NCBI RefSeq assembly: GCF_033958435.1
Contig: NC_134161.1
Location: 12,338,001-12,402,000 of the forward strand
Direction: 5' to 3'
Origin: Carettochelys insculpta
Lineage: Eukaryota; Chordata; Testudines; Carettochelyidae
DNA length: 64,000 bases
The position numbers and the translations under genes are program-made. The notes under the pieces were generated by a model, which worked only from the letters and a program-made list of their open reading frames with translations, searched no databases and was not told the origin of the DNA. Of the stretch, positions 45,575 through 56,027 are shown one piece after another (the first letter of the stretch is position 1; each line of letters opens with the position of its first letter).

Positions 45575-46599
45575 CAAAGAGGGGGTTAAGAAAGAAGCAC
45601 AGCTGTGAAGCTGCAGGTGAGGATCGTGGTGCATCAGCAGAGCAGTGTGGAGATCAGGGATGCTGCTTGTACACAGAGTGCTATGAATCTTGCAGTTAAC
45701 CAAGCACTGCAATCAAGAGCAGTTTTGTTTGTTTCTTTGAAGATGCAGGTGTGATGCTAAGTAGTGAAGTTAGCAAAATATTTTCCATTGCTTTTTTTTT
45801 TATTTAGTTAGAAATGTTCACTTCAAAACATCTGGCTTTGTTGCAAATGGAGAATTTGTTGGTATTTTGCAAACCTTTTGTTCTAAAGATTTTTTTTAGA
45901 TAAAACCACATGATTTCAAAGAGAAATTGCAACAAGATCAAATGAAAAATGTCATTTTCATTAAAATTTTTCATGGCGGGGAGGAAATCCACACCAGCTC
46001 TACTCAGCAAGAAGCCAAGATCCACAAATGTGTTTAGGCATCTAGCGCCCACTGAAACCAAAGGGAATTAGGTACCTTTGGCCACAGCTCTGGGGCTCAC
46101 CTGCTTAATTCAAACAAAGCATGAGGAAAGAAGCCACTTTCCCAAACTGTGCCTGTCTGGTTGCGCCCAGCCCTGGGCCAAACCAGGAACCTGCCAGCTA
46201 ATTTTGGGAGGAGTTTTACGCAAAAATAGCCTCCAGCCTAAGATGTTGAGGTGGTTATTGCTGCTGTGCTCTTAGCTCTGAAAGGCAACACAAGCATCTG
46301 AATAATCTCACTGGCTGATTTAGCTGTAGAGAGGAGCACATAGAACTGTGGCTCCATTCAAACATGCACAAAAGGACCAAGGAGCAAGCAGCAAAGAAAA
46401 AAACCTTGGGCATGGAAGGTGCTGCGGGAGGTAAGGTGTAGGGGTGAATCTTGCTTTGCCAAGAATTCAATGCCACCCATGGGCGTGCCCTTTCCAGACC
46501 TATATTTGCTGGCTAGCTAGTATCATTGCATACTAGTTAGGAATTACACCTTCAGTTAGGAAATGATGTTTCCTAATGGTTAGATCAAGAGGAGACTGA
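45575..46599. other. Unique sequence, no gene seen
   Basis: AT-rich at 45780-45990, with ttttttagataaaacc and gaaaaatgtcattttca words. No gene is seen. Confidence 0.35.
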
Positions 46600-46920
46600 G
46601 GCAGAACTTCTGGGTTCTAGTCCTGGCTCTAGGAGGTTGTGTGAGCTAATGGTTAGTCAACAAGAAAGATGACACAGGACTTCTTGGTTCTATTCCTAAC
46701 CCAAGCAGAGAGTATGACCTAAAGGTTACAACAAGTAGGAATACTGGGTTCTATTCCAGACACCGCCTGGGATTTGCTGAGCGCTACTGGACAAGTTCTA
46801 TAATGTATCTGTACCTCAGTCTACTCACCTGTAAAACAGGCATAGCATTTATCTGCTCTACAGAGCTCTCATGAATCTTAACTAATTAAGATTTGTAAAG
46901 CACTGATGAAAGCTCCTGTG
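46600..46920 (+). repeat. MIR/Core-SINE-like fragments
   Basis: 'cttctgggttctagtcctgg' occurs, then similar 'cttcttggttctattcctaa' and 'tactgggttctattccagac' repeats at roughly 65-75 bp spacing, and finally 'gtacctcagtctactcacct' with gtaaaacaggcatag. The threefold recurrence of the 'gggttctattcc' block suggests local duplication within a SINE-like sequence. Confidence 0.5.
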
Positions 46921-48058
46921 TATGAAATATTCCATTATCACTAAAAATGTCAACTCTAAACCATTAAATCTCTCTTTTTATTTAATATAAACCAGGATTA
47001 TGGCCCAGAAGGAAATTCTCCCACTAGATTTCTTTATTCCTATAAAAACCATCCAGTATAACTTAATGGCTCATAAATTCAACCTCGTATTAAGTGGATA
47101 TTAAACATGCATTTATAAAGGTTTAAACAGATCCCTTCATTTAATTTTCAGTTCTGCCTTAGGCAAAAAAAGAATGAATACCAATAATGAGAAAGTTCTA
47201 TGGAATTTAAAGAAGACGGATCTACTCTGACACCATCCTAGAAATCTCTGTCACGGAGATCACTGCCTGGGTCAGCAAGACCTTTTTCTCAGGGTACCAC
47301 AAAAACAAGGTGAAGCGGGGTTTTGCGAGTCCCTTCAAAAGGGGCTGTGTTCCACACCATAAAGCAACACTGCAAAGCAGTTAAGTAAGTCAGTGAGAAT
47401 TCAGCGCTTGCTTACGGCTGAGCAAGGTGCTCTGCTGAATCTGGGCCATCACTCTGCAGTATCGCTTAAAAAACTAGGTAGAAAGAATCCCATGCTCTAT
47501 TAAATTGCATGGTATGGATTCCCCTCATGCAGCGTACATTGATGTTACTCCTGTTTATGTTAGCTGTGGAATTTGACCTTGAGGTTTTAAGAGTGACTTC
47601 TATAGATCCCTATTAAATGGCCATTAAATCTTGTTAGTAGCATCCCTATCGATTGTCTAAGACTTTACAATAAATGACATTCAGATTTAGTTTTGTTTTA
47701 AATTCCTACAAATCAAAGCACATTGATTTTGTTTTTAGGAAGAACTGCATAATTGGTCCATCCATTCTAGTAACCTGCTCCAGCAGTATCTGACATCTGA
47801 TGTTTCAAAGAAGGTGAAAATCCCCATAATACGCCAATGGGAGAAAGATTTATTTCCACAAGCAACATTCTAACCAATTTGTGCATGGTGCATGAAGTGT
47901 GATTATTTTTACAGATTCTAATACCACAAAGGGCCACTGTCATCAGGTGTCTGTCATGTGGTTAGTTCGCTATAGCCAGGACTGATTGGACACTGTGGAT
48001 CTAATCTAACCTCTTGCATAACAGAGACCATGAATTTCCCTGAAATAATGCCTGGTTG
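46921..48058. other. AT-rich unique sequence
   Basis: About 1.1 kb with no repeat end or frame that I can support. The AT-rich, repeat-free character could fit conserved non-coding DNA, but nothing specific is seen. Confidence 0.35.
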
Positions 48059-48066
48059 AACTGGTG

Positions 48067-48387
48067 CAGTGGTTCCCAATCTGGGGTCTGCAGACCCCCG
48101 GGGCATCGCAGGCGGTCTGTGTACAAATGAAAAATGATCATAGAAAACATGCTTTAAATAAATTGCAAAGTTATAATCATTTTTTTAAATTAAATATCTT
48201 CCAATAATGTTATAAATTGCTGTCTGAAAATCTATGCTGTGGTTTCCTTTTACATTTCATGAAGTGTAGATAGTGGCGAGAATTGGCTTTGATGGGGGTC
48301 CACGAAGAGTTTGTGGGGTGACTGGGGGTCTGTGAACAGTTGGAGGTGCTTGTGGGTCCACACTAGTGAAAAGTGTGGGAACCACTT
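48067..48387. mobile_element. hAT-like element with CAGTGGTTCCCA ends
   Basis: 321 bp from cagtggttcccaatctgggg to 'aagtgtgggaaccactt', so the ends are inverted copies. Flanks AACTGGTG (48059-48066) and AACTAGAG (48388-48395) agree at 6 of 8 positions. The inside contains 'ggtctgcagacccccggggc' and, inverted towards the other end, 'gggggtctgtgaacag' and 'gggggtccacgaagag'. No transposase. Confidence 0.88.
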
Positions 48388-48395
48388 AACTAGAG

Positions 48396-49314
48396 CAATG
48401 GCACATATGCAGCTGCAGTGGATCTTAATAGCCAAAAATGATCCAGGGCTTGTTCAAAATCTAATCAAAGAATCCAAATGTTTATACTAGAAACAGCTTA
48501 GAAGCAAATGGGGGTGAACAAGTTTACCTCTAGGAAAGTTCTGAGATGGTGTAAATGTTGCTGCTCAGATCCAGTCTGTGTTCTGATTTTGAAAGCCAAA
48601 CACCCTTACATACTTCATTCTGATCCAGGAAAAAGTTCACCCTTTTGTCGCGGTCAGTAAATTGGTAAAGAAAACACTCAGGTTTAAGCTTTAGGGAATT
48701 ACAACATGACCCAGAAAAGCGTGCATGGGTGAAAATGAAAGGAACAAAAGAAGTGGAGGCAGAGGAAAACGAGAAGGCTTGTTTTTGGGCTTGTTGTGGT
48801 TACAAATGAGTGGACCCAACAGAGCACAGCCCTGTTAAAGAATCCTCACAAACAATCAGACTTTGTGCAGGAATCACTCAGCACACTTGTCTGTTCCACG
48901 CAGGAGGTCAGACTAAATTAACTTGCCCAAAAGTCATGGGGTGAAATCCACAGCAGATATAAAGCAATGTAGCCCCACTGACTTAGCATGGGGCATGTTA
49001 ATAGGGAAGTGTTACCTACCCAACCACATAACACAAGAGCTCGGGGTTCTTAACAGTCAGCTGATTTAAAACAAACAAAACTAAATATTTCTTCACACAA
49101 TGCAGAGCCAACCTCCGGCACCCACTGCTAAGGGATGCTGGGAAGGCCAAAAAGAGTGAGCTGAGTTTGTGCGGGGGTGTGATAGGGTGTATCAACCCTG
49201 CCCTGGGACTCCAAGGGTTAATCCTGTTCACTTAGCTGAGGAGACCATGCCCTCTCAGCCCTGCGACGAGCCCTGGGTTGGGACCCCATGGAGAGGGTAG
49301 GCAGAACCCCCTAG
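48396..49314. other. Unique sequence, no gene seen
   Basis: No recognised feature. Confidence 0.35.
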
Positions 49315-50478
49315 TAGTGTTCCCTCTATTTGTTCTTTCCATGGGCTGAATAAATTTTGTTATGTGCACCAAGGCATGTGCAAATGTGCAGCACCAATGG
49401 AAACACATTCTGCCCACTGTGGGAGCTCTGCAAACCAGCTGGGTGACACCCAAATTTCTCCTGGGAGGCCACCTAAGCAAGCAGCTTACAGGTGTAAGGA
49501 ATGTGCCAGCAGGAGCACAATACTCCTGAAAGATTTGGGTAATGTGTCCTTCAGAAATCATTTGCATGAAAATGCAAAGATGTGCATTTATAATACCTTG
49601 AAACAAAGCCTGATGGGAGCAGGTGAAGCAATGAGGTTTTGTCCACTGTAAACAACATGTTGTTGTAAAGTCACAATTTATGCCATCATCCAGTGTAAGA
49701 ATTGTGGAATCTAACCAATGCGTGAAGTTGTTGTGGGGGAACAGGGCACTCATCACTGCTGTGTAAGATATGGATTTCACAGGGCTCCCTCCATTTAAGC
49801 ATTGTGAGGTGAAAGGGGGAGGAATAGGGGTTGAACCAGCTGGCTGGAAGCCTTTTGGCTATACACCTGTAAGAATGGTTTGTCTAGTTCTACTCCCTTC
49901 CACTGTTGAAAAATCAGACCTAAAGATAGATTTATAGTTATTCTGTGAAAATCAACCTTGGCAGATGCTGTGGCTAGGCCCAGAGCTGAATGCTACTATG
50001 AGCAGAAATCACTTGTAGCTGACGCTACAACAGAGCTAGAATCAGAGGGTTTTGCTTACAGCAAAACCCACAAGACAGCAGCTGTAGGAGAAGCAGAGGG
50101 CAGCTGGTGACCGGTGGGGCAGCTTGCAGGGGCAAGTGGAATGCCAGACCAGCACAAAGGCAGCATTGCCTCAGGTTCAATGAGGGAGTGCATCAGGGTG
50201 GTGTGTCAGGGCCTGTAGAGACTGTACAGAGTTGTAAGTGGGGCATCTGAAGTGGGGTACGGAGAAAGTTTGGGTGTGTGGATTGGCTCTTTACTGTGCT
50301 TGTGAGTGGGGAAGCATTGCCTCTCCAAGGCACCCAGGGGTGTGTGAATTTCCCAGGCTACTGGGTGGGGGCTCGAGCCAGTTCTGTGTGAGATGGATGA
50401 AAAGGAACATCTAGGTGTTGAACCCAACCCTGGTTGCTGTTGAGTCATTCCAGCAGAAGGGTAACACAGGGAACACTG
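49315..50478 (+). mobile_element. hAT-like CAGTGTTCCC element split by an LTR
   Basis: The left piece, 49315-49492, starts tagtgttccctctatttgtt and runs to 'aagcagcttacagg'. The right piece, 50467-50478, is cagggaacactg. Joined over the LTR and its 4 bp duplicate, they give the usual family end cttacagggaacactg. The family and orientation are the same as 4779-4976. The outer 8 bp flanks agree poorly (4 of 8). Confidence 0.85.
49493..50466 (+). mobile_element. Solo LTR, copy 1 (inside the hAT-like element)
   Basis: 974 bp, starting TGTAAGGAATGTGCC and ending AAGGGTAACA (TG...CA). It is flanked by the direct repeat CAGG (49489-49492 and 50467-50470), the short target duplication expected of an LTR retroelement. 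It matches the LTR at 57414-58564 along its length, except for a missing block of about 177 bp that includes the polyadenylation-signal area. No internal retroelement genes adjoin it, so it is a solo LTR. A minus-strand frame of 182 codons spanning it is fortuitous. Confidence 0.88.
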
Positions 50479-50817
50479 CCTTTTACCCCATCCTCACCAA
50501 CCCCAGCTGCATTGCTACTGACCGGCTGCTAGGCTGTACCGTCCCTGTGGGCAAAGGGCATTGCTACTAGCTTTGGCCTCTCGGTCGCACTGAGTTGCAG
50601 GGGAAAAAGTGTGGTATTACTGACACTGGCTATGAGGCAGTTCTGCCCTGCAGGAAAAAGGGGTTGCTACTGGCTCTGGCCACTGAGCCATATGGCCCTG
50701 CAGGACAAGGGGAGTGCTACTGACTCTTGACAGGTTGCACATGGGGTTAAGGATCACTTGCAGAGCTCAACCCTCCCTGACCCCTGCAAGGGCGACAGGC
50801 ACATTGAATGGAGAACA
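50479..50817. other. Unique or unclassified sequence
   Basis: Contains three spaced near-repeats of 'ttgctactggctctgg'-like text (around 50510, 50560, 50662 and 50715), perhaps a degraded tandem duplication of about 50-100 bp. No gene is seen. Confidence 0.4.
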
Positions 50818-50938
50818 GGGGATGGAGCACTCAATAATTCCCCTGATCGACTCATTCCCCCGAAACATTTGGCAATGGCTGCAGTCAGAGATAGGGAACT
50901 AGATGGACCCAGTATGGCTGTTCTCATGACCTCCTGGC
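50818..50938 (+). mobile_element. CR1 3' end fragment
   Basis: 'ggatggagcactcaataatt', 'cattcccccgaaacatttgg' and 'agatagggaactagatggac' followed by ccagtatggctgttctcatg, the usual last approx. 120 bp of one CR1 lineage. Confidence 0.8.
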
Positions 50939-51651
50939 AGCTGGGATGAGTTCACAGCCATGCCAGTATGGCCCCTTATAGCCAGGACTCTCAGAAGCAG
51001 AAAGCCTGCAAGACAACAACAGAACCACGGATCTGTACTAGTGAGGCACTGGAGCAATTCTGGAGCATAAGGACTCTACAGAGAAACTAAATGATTTCTT
51101 TCCCTCATTCCTGACCACAGTGGATGTTGGGGAGTATAACAGGTGATTCACCACTGAGGCACCTCCTGCTGGTCACTCGGGAATTAGCACATCAGGTCTC
51201 TGGAGTGCCATCTTCCAGCCAGTGTCTTGCCCACTGCTGACTTCCTCTGAGGTTCTCCTTCCCGGGGCACTCCAAGCCCCCTAAACCCACCTTGTCTCAG
51301 TGACCCACTCCCAGTCTTCTTCTAGCCCCTTACCTCAGGGAAAAGCTGCAGTCTGAAACGGGTGCTCATCATTGCCATAAGGTTAGACCCACTGCCCTGG
51401 CTGCCTTTCTACTGCCTTCATACCCTCAGGCCTTGTCTCAGGCCCTGCAGCCTGGGACTTGCTTGGCCAGAGTTCCCCTGACTCACCCTGCCTTTCCCAT
51501 ACACTGCTCTGTCCAGCCGTAGCAGGCAACTAGGTCCCTCTCACTCCAGAGCTGGAGTAAGAATGTGTTCACCCTGGACAGCCATCTCCTTTGCATCGCC
51601 TGGTTCCCAGGCCAGCCTTCTCCCAGGGCAGTTTTTAAACTCTTTCTCTAT
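50939..51651. other. Unique sequence, no gene seen
   Basis: No recognised feature. Confidence 0.35.
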
Positions 51652-52274
51652 GGCTGTGTCTACACTTGCATTCCTCTCTCGAAAGAAACATGCAAAAATG
51701 AGGGAAATCGAAAATGCAAATGAGGTGCAGATTTACATATCTGGCACCTCATTTGCAAATTCTTATTTAGAAATAGCTTCTTTCGAAAGAAGAAAACCAG
51801 TGTAGACACTGCTCTTTCGAAAGTAAACTCCATCTTTGAAAGAATTCTCTTCCCTTTTTTAAGGGAAGAAGGATTCTTTCAAAGATAGGGTTTACTTTAG
51901 AAAGAACAGTGCCTACACTGGTTTTCTTCTTTCAAAAGAAGCTATTTCGAAATAAGAATATGCAAATGAGGTGCCAGATATGTAAATGTGCACCTCATTT
52001 GCATTTTCGATTTCCCTCAGTTGTATGCCTCTTTCGAAAGAGGTATGCAAATAAGGTAAATCAAAAATTCAAATCAGGTACAAATTTGCATATCTGGCAC
52101 CTCATTTGCATATTCTTATTTTGAAAGAGCTTCTTTTGAAAGAAAACCAGTGTAGACACTGCTCTTTTGAAAGTAAACCCTATCTTCAAAAGAATCCTTC
52201 TTCCCATAAGGCATTTTTGATTTGCCTTATTTGCATACCTCTTTTGAAACAGGAATGCAAGTGCAGACACAGCC
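51652..52274. mobile_element. Double-palindrome TTCGAAA DNA element
   Basis: 623 bp from 'ggctgtgtctacacttgcat' to 'tgcaagtgcagacacagcc', nearly perfect inverted ends. The first 390 bp form one large palindrome of about 190 bp arms, centred near 51858 in cttcccttttttaagggaag. It contains 'gcaaatgaggtgc', 'atttcgaaataag' and 'aaaccagtgtagacac' blocks in both senses. The last approx. 235 bp repeat the same blocks again, as if a second hairpin half were appended. No coding capacity. Target duplication not visible. Confidence 0.85.
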
Positions 52275-52639
52275 CTGTCACAGGGAGATACTTTGAGTAC
52301 TTAAGATTGAATAGTGAAGAAGACTGACGTCAGCACAGGAAGCTCCAGAACAAAACAAAAAACAACTGAGCAAGACATAACTTGGAGCAGAAGGCATGTA
52401 ATTAAGAGTTCTGAAGGTACTAATGTAGCCTCAGCCTCCTACAAAAATATGCAATCCTTAAAATCAATTGCTAGACCTGAAGGGGACAGAAGGTTTAACC
52501 AACCTTTGCATAGGTTCACCAAGACAGAAGTTGGATCCTAGAAAGAAGAAACCAATGAAGCATTCAGCAAGACCCTGATTATTTGGCTGAAATATTGATA
52601 TTAATAAATCATCAAACAACAAAAGCAAAACTGGGCAAC
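52275..52639. other. Unique sequence, no gene seen
   Basis: No recognised feature. Confidence 0.35.
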
Positions 52640-52940
52640 CCTACTGACCAGAACTGGTCAAAAAGTGGAATTTCAGTCTTATGAGAAATTTGGAGATTTC
52701 AGATTTTGGTTTCATTCTGAATCATGGATGAAAAGTTGCAATCTTGGAAGTTTTTGCAAAATGAAATACTAGGAAAATGTTTTAATTTTCAGTTTGACTT
52801 TTTCACCTTCATCAAATGTTATATAAACAGCATAAAAGCCTTCTCCGTGAAAACTTAACAAAAATTGATAGGTTTCTGCAAAATGTTGAATTGACATCTT
52901 CCATCAGAAAGTTTTCAAGCAGCTGAGCCATTTCAGCATT
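52640..52940. repeat. Old AT-rich dispersed repeat
   Basis: 'accagaactggtcaaaaagt', 'gaaatttggagatttcag' and 'tgaaaagttgcaatcttgg', with later 'aaaattgataggtttctgc'. It shares wording with 4555-4715. The class is unknown. Confidence 0.35.
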
Positions 52941-52947
52941 CTCATAG

Positions 52948-53372
52948 CAGAAGAACAAGGGGACACGCAATGAAATTGAAAGACGGCCTATTTAAAATAG
53001 ATACAAGGAGATCCTTTTTCACAACACTTAATTAACCTCCCTGCCACTAGGTATCATTGACAGCAAGAGCTTAGCAGGATTCAAAAAAAGATTAGACATT
53101 TATATGGCTAATGAGAACAACCACAGTTACATTATACAAGATTAAAAAAAAAAAAGGATGGCTATAAATCCCCATGCTTCAGGGCATTTGCCAGCCACTA
53201 ATGGCCTCGGGTCAGGAAGAAACATCTCCTATAGGATGGTTATTTTATAATCACTTACAATTGGTTTTCTTGTGCTTTCCTTTGTCTCTTCTACTCACCA
53301 CCAATAGAGACAGGATACTGGATTAGATGGATCACAGATCTGATCCAGTCTGGCAGGTCCTACAACCCTAAA
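52948..53372 (+). mobile_element. CR1/L3-type LINE 3' end
   Basis: 'gaagaacaaggggacacgca' at the start (the KNKGTRN-type coding block), 'aggagatcctttttcacaac', then 'ccatgcttcagggcatttgc', 'gtcaggaagaaacatctcct' and 'gacaggatactggattagat' followed by ggatcacagatctgatccag. This is the complete 3' terminal region of a CR1-like lineage that I know from amniotes. It contains a poly-A interruption at 53144-53155. Confidence 0.88.
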
Positions 53373-53798
53373 CTAGTTCAATGGAAGAAATAACAAATAT
53401 AAAAAGACAAAATTCCCAGTGTTTCATGCGAAAGTGTCATCGTGAGTCTTGCACAGAGTTGTCCTTTTTAATGAGGGTTAACACTCTCCTAACATGTCTA
53501 TGGTCCTGGGATGCCAGCCCATTTGTCTGTATTATGAGTCTCTGCGCAATTTCAAGAGAAGTTTCTCTGGATACAGAGCCTCACTAATTTGCGCTCGCGA
53601 CCCATCTCAAATGGCTGACGTTTGAAAAATCACCCAGTTTATATAAAGATGTTTTGCTCCTCCGTGCAGGGTGTGAGCCTTTTCTGAATGTGATGAGACA
53701 GTATGTAAGTCACTCAGACCCTAAGTACAATACTGCCACTGCTTCTCCATAATGTGATGTTTCCTACAGTTACAGGAAGGGATTTTATATAAATGTGG
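53373..53798. other. Unique sequence, no gene seen
   Basis: No recognised feature. Confidence 0.35.
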
Positions 53799-54509
53799 GG
53801 CTGCGTCTACACGTGCACGCTACTTCGAAGTAGCGGCACCAACTTCGAAATAGCGCCCGTCACGTCTACACGCGTCGGGCGCTATTTCGAAGTTAACTTC
53901 GACGTTAGGCTGCGAGACGTCGAAGTCGCTAACCTCATGAGGAGATAGGAATAGCGCCCTACTTCGACGTTCAACGTCGAAGTAGGGACCGTGTAGACGA
54001 TCCGCGTCCCGCAACGTCGAAATTGCTGGGTCCTCCATGGCGGCCATCAGCTGGGGGGTTGAGAGATGCTCTCTCTCCAGCCCCTGCGGGGCTCTATGGT
54101 CACCGTGGGCAGCAGCCCTTAGCCCAGGGTTTCTGGCTGCTTCTGCGGCAGCTGGGGATCTATGCTGCAGGCACAGGGTCTGCAACCAGTTGTCAGCTCT
54201 GTGTATCTTGTGTTGTTTAGTGCAACTGTGTCTGGGAGGGGCCCTTTAAGGGAGCGGCTGGCTGTTGAGTCCGCCCTGTGACCCTGTCTGCAGCTGTGCC
54301 TGGCATCCCTATTTCGATGTGTGCTACTTTGACGTGTAGACGTTCCCTCGCTGCGCCTATTTCGATGTTGGGCTGAGCAACGTCGAAGTTGAACATCGAT
54401 GTTGCCGGCCCTGGAGGACATGTAGACGTTATTCATCAAAATAGACTATTTCGATGTCGCAACATCGAAATAAGCTATTTCGATGTTGGCTGCACGTGTA
54501 GACGTAGCC
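53799..54509 (+). mobile_element. CpG-rich palindromic non-autonomous DNA element (copy 2)
   Basis: 711 bp from ggctgcgtctacacgtgcac to 'ctgcacgtgtagacgtagcc', inverted ends. The same three bases, TGG, flank both sides (53796-53798 and 54510-54512), a possible 3 bp target duplication. The arms are CpG-dense ('ctacttcgacgttcaacgtc', 'gaagttaacttcgacgtta'). The core (about 54030-54300) is GC-rich and matches the core of 198-894 in reverse complement. A 121-codon minus frame in this copy and a 72-codon plus frame in copy 1 read through the same core. Confidence 0.83.
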
Positions 54510-54654
54510 TGGGTGACCTGTTTCTCCAAGAGGCAATAGCTAAGCCTTCCTTCCTGCATCTACACCAAGGGCAAGATCAGCTTAACAAGGTCACTCGCTG
54601 CACATTTTTCACACCCTGGAGGGCTGAAGCTACGTCAACATCACTTTTAAGGGT
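54510..54654. other. Short unique stretch
   Basis: No recognised feature. Confidence 0.3.
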
Positions 54655-54800
54655 AGGTAAGCCTGGACTGTCTCTGTGACTCAGTTCCCAGTCTGTAAAA
54701 TGGGAACAATAGCACTGCCCTACTGCACAAGAGTGTAGTCAGGATACATTTATGAATAGCTGTGAAGTGATCATGCGCTATGGTGATCATGTAAGTACCT
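54655..54800 (+). repeat. MIR/Core-SINE-like fragment
   Basis: 'gactcagttcccagtctgta' then aaatgggaacaatagcactg, and later 'ataaatagctgtgaag'-like wording: the MIR-type 3' order. Confidence 0.6.
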
Positions 54801-55102
54801 GCAGATAGAACCCAGAATTATTACTCCATTTCCAAAGGGGAGTAATTAGCCCCACATAAAGGCACTTTCATACTGGAATGGAATATCTACACGCAAGATA
54901 TATGCTGGATAATTCCCATTCAGTATAGAGGCTTCCTGGGGAGGGACCTCACTATCATACATGTTGTGTGAGGTGGGCAGTGTGAAATGCACAAAGTTGG
55001 CCAAACCCCTGAAACTACTTACCACATTTAATGGAACATGTGACTATTCTCACTGCCATTATGCACATGCCACAAAGGAAGCATGTACCTGCTTAACAGC
55101 TA
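54801..55102. other. Unique sequence, no gene seen
   Basis: No recognised feature. Confidence 0.35.
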
Positions 55103-55617
55103 CAGGTTGAACCTCTGAAATCCGGGATTCTGTGCTTTGGTAACGTACCATGGATGCTGTTGGGCCATAGAGCCAAAGCAACTGGGAGTGGGAGGACAGT
55201 TGGGAGTCCTGTGGTGGGAGCCCTGTCCAGGGCCAGGCAGCTGCTGCTGGGGCCAGGCCAGTGGGGGCCAGGAAGCCAACAGCAGCAGAGGAGCTGTTGC
55301 TGGGGCTGGGCTGCCACAGCCAGCAGCTGGAAAGCAGAAGCTACAGCCAGGGCCAAGAAGCCAGCAGCCGCTGAGGAATAGGAGCCATGGACAGAGCCAG
55401 GAAGTGGGAGCTGTGGACAGGGAGCAGGAAGCTGATGGCAGACAGGATGGGGGGCTGGTACTGGCAGTCAGGAACAGGCCGATGGCCTGGAGGGGAGCCT
55501 GGGAGTTGGGAGATGGCCGCTGGTAGGGGAGCGTTACCCTCCCCTGAGCCAGCAAAATCCCTAGTTCAGGACCTCCACTCATGTCCCACAGGTGCCAGAC
55601 TAGTAAGGTGTCACCTG
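55103..55617. mobile_element. Mariner/Tigger-like element with GC-rich interior
   Basis: The left end caggttgaacctctgaaatc follows TA. The right end includes 'ggtgccagactagtaaggtg' followed by tcacctg, a degraded inverse, as in 11393-11716. The interior 55190-55500 is a purine- and GC-rich quasi-repeat built from ccagcagc, ggaagc and 'gccaggaagtgggagctg' units that is absent from the other copy. It opens frames of 129-174 codons in both directions without a recognised protein. Confidence 0.62.
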
Positions 55618-55693
55618 CAGCCATACCAGATTCTTACTTTATTTGGGAAAGTTCAGTCACGATAGTTTTACTTTATTTTGCTGCACTCTAGTC

Positions 55694-55835
55694 CAGTGTT
55701 TCTCAACCAGGGGCACCTGTACCCTTGGGCGTACACCGAGGTCTTCCGGGGATACATCAACTCATCTAGATATTTGCCAAGTTTTACAACAGACTACATA
55801 AAAAATAGTAAAGTTAGTACATTCTAAAAGTTCAT
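55694..55835 (+). mobile_element. hAT-like element, 5' fragment
   Basis: It begins cagtgtttctcaaccagggg followed by cacctgtacccttggg, the typical start of a hAT family with CAGTGTTTCTCAA ends. The matching right end is not found. Confidence 0.6.
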
Positions 55836-55839
55836 TTGG

Positions 55840-56027
55840 ACAATGGCTTGTTTTGAAAAGGACTCCTGTCTGGACGAGCCGCACGGCAGCGAAAAGCGGC
55901 AATTTTGAAGGGCCGTGCCCCGTGGCATGCTAATGAGGCACTGAATATGTATTTCAGTGCCTCATTAATGATCTTCAAAATGGCCATATGGCCATTTCGA
56001 AGATTTGTGCTAATGTAGACATAGCCT
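55840..56027. mobile_element. Small palindromic DNA element inserted in an LTR
   Basis: It ends gctaatgtagacatagcc, the shared (reversed) ggctRYgtctaca end, and has a central hairpin: 'taatgaggcactgaatatg' against 'tatttcagtgcctcatta' (55929-55970). The left end is probably near 55840 (ggcttgttttgaaaag) but is uncertain. Confidence 0.55.

Noticed and set aside
49232..49780. 182-codon minus-strand gene
   Set aside because: It spans the junction of a hAT-like element and an LTR, so it is a by-product of repeats.
53799..54509. CpG island promoter
   Set aside because: The CpG density comes from palindromic transposon arms shared with 198-894.
55100..55624. 174-codon minus-strand leucine/proline-rich gene
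   Set aside because: It lies wholly inside a GGTTGAACC-ended element with a GC-rich quasi-repeat and has an opposing frame on the other strand.
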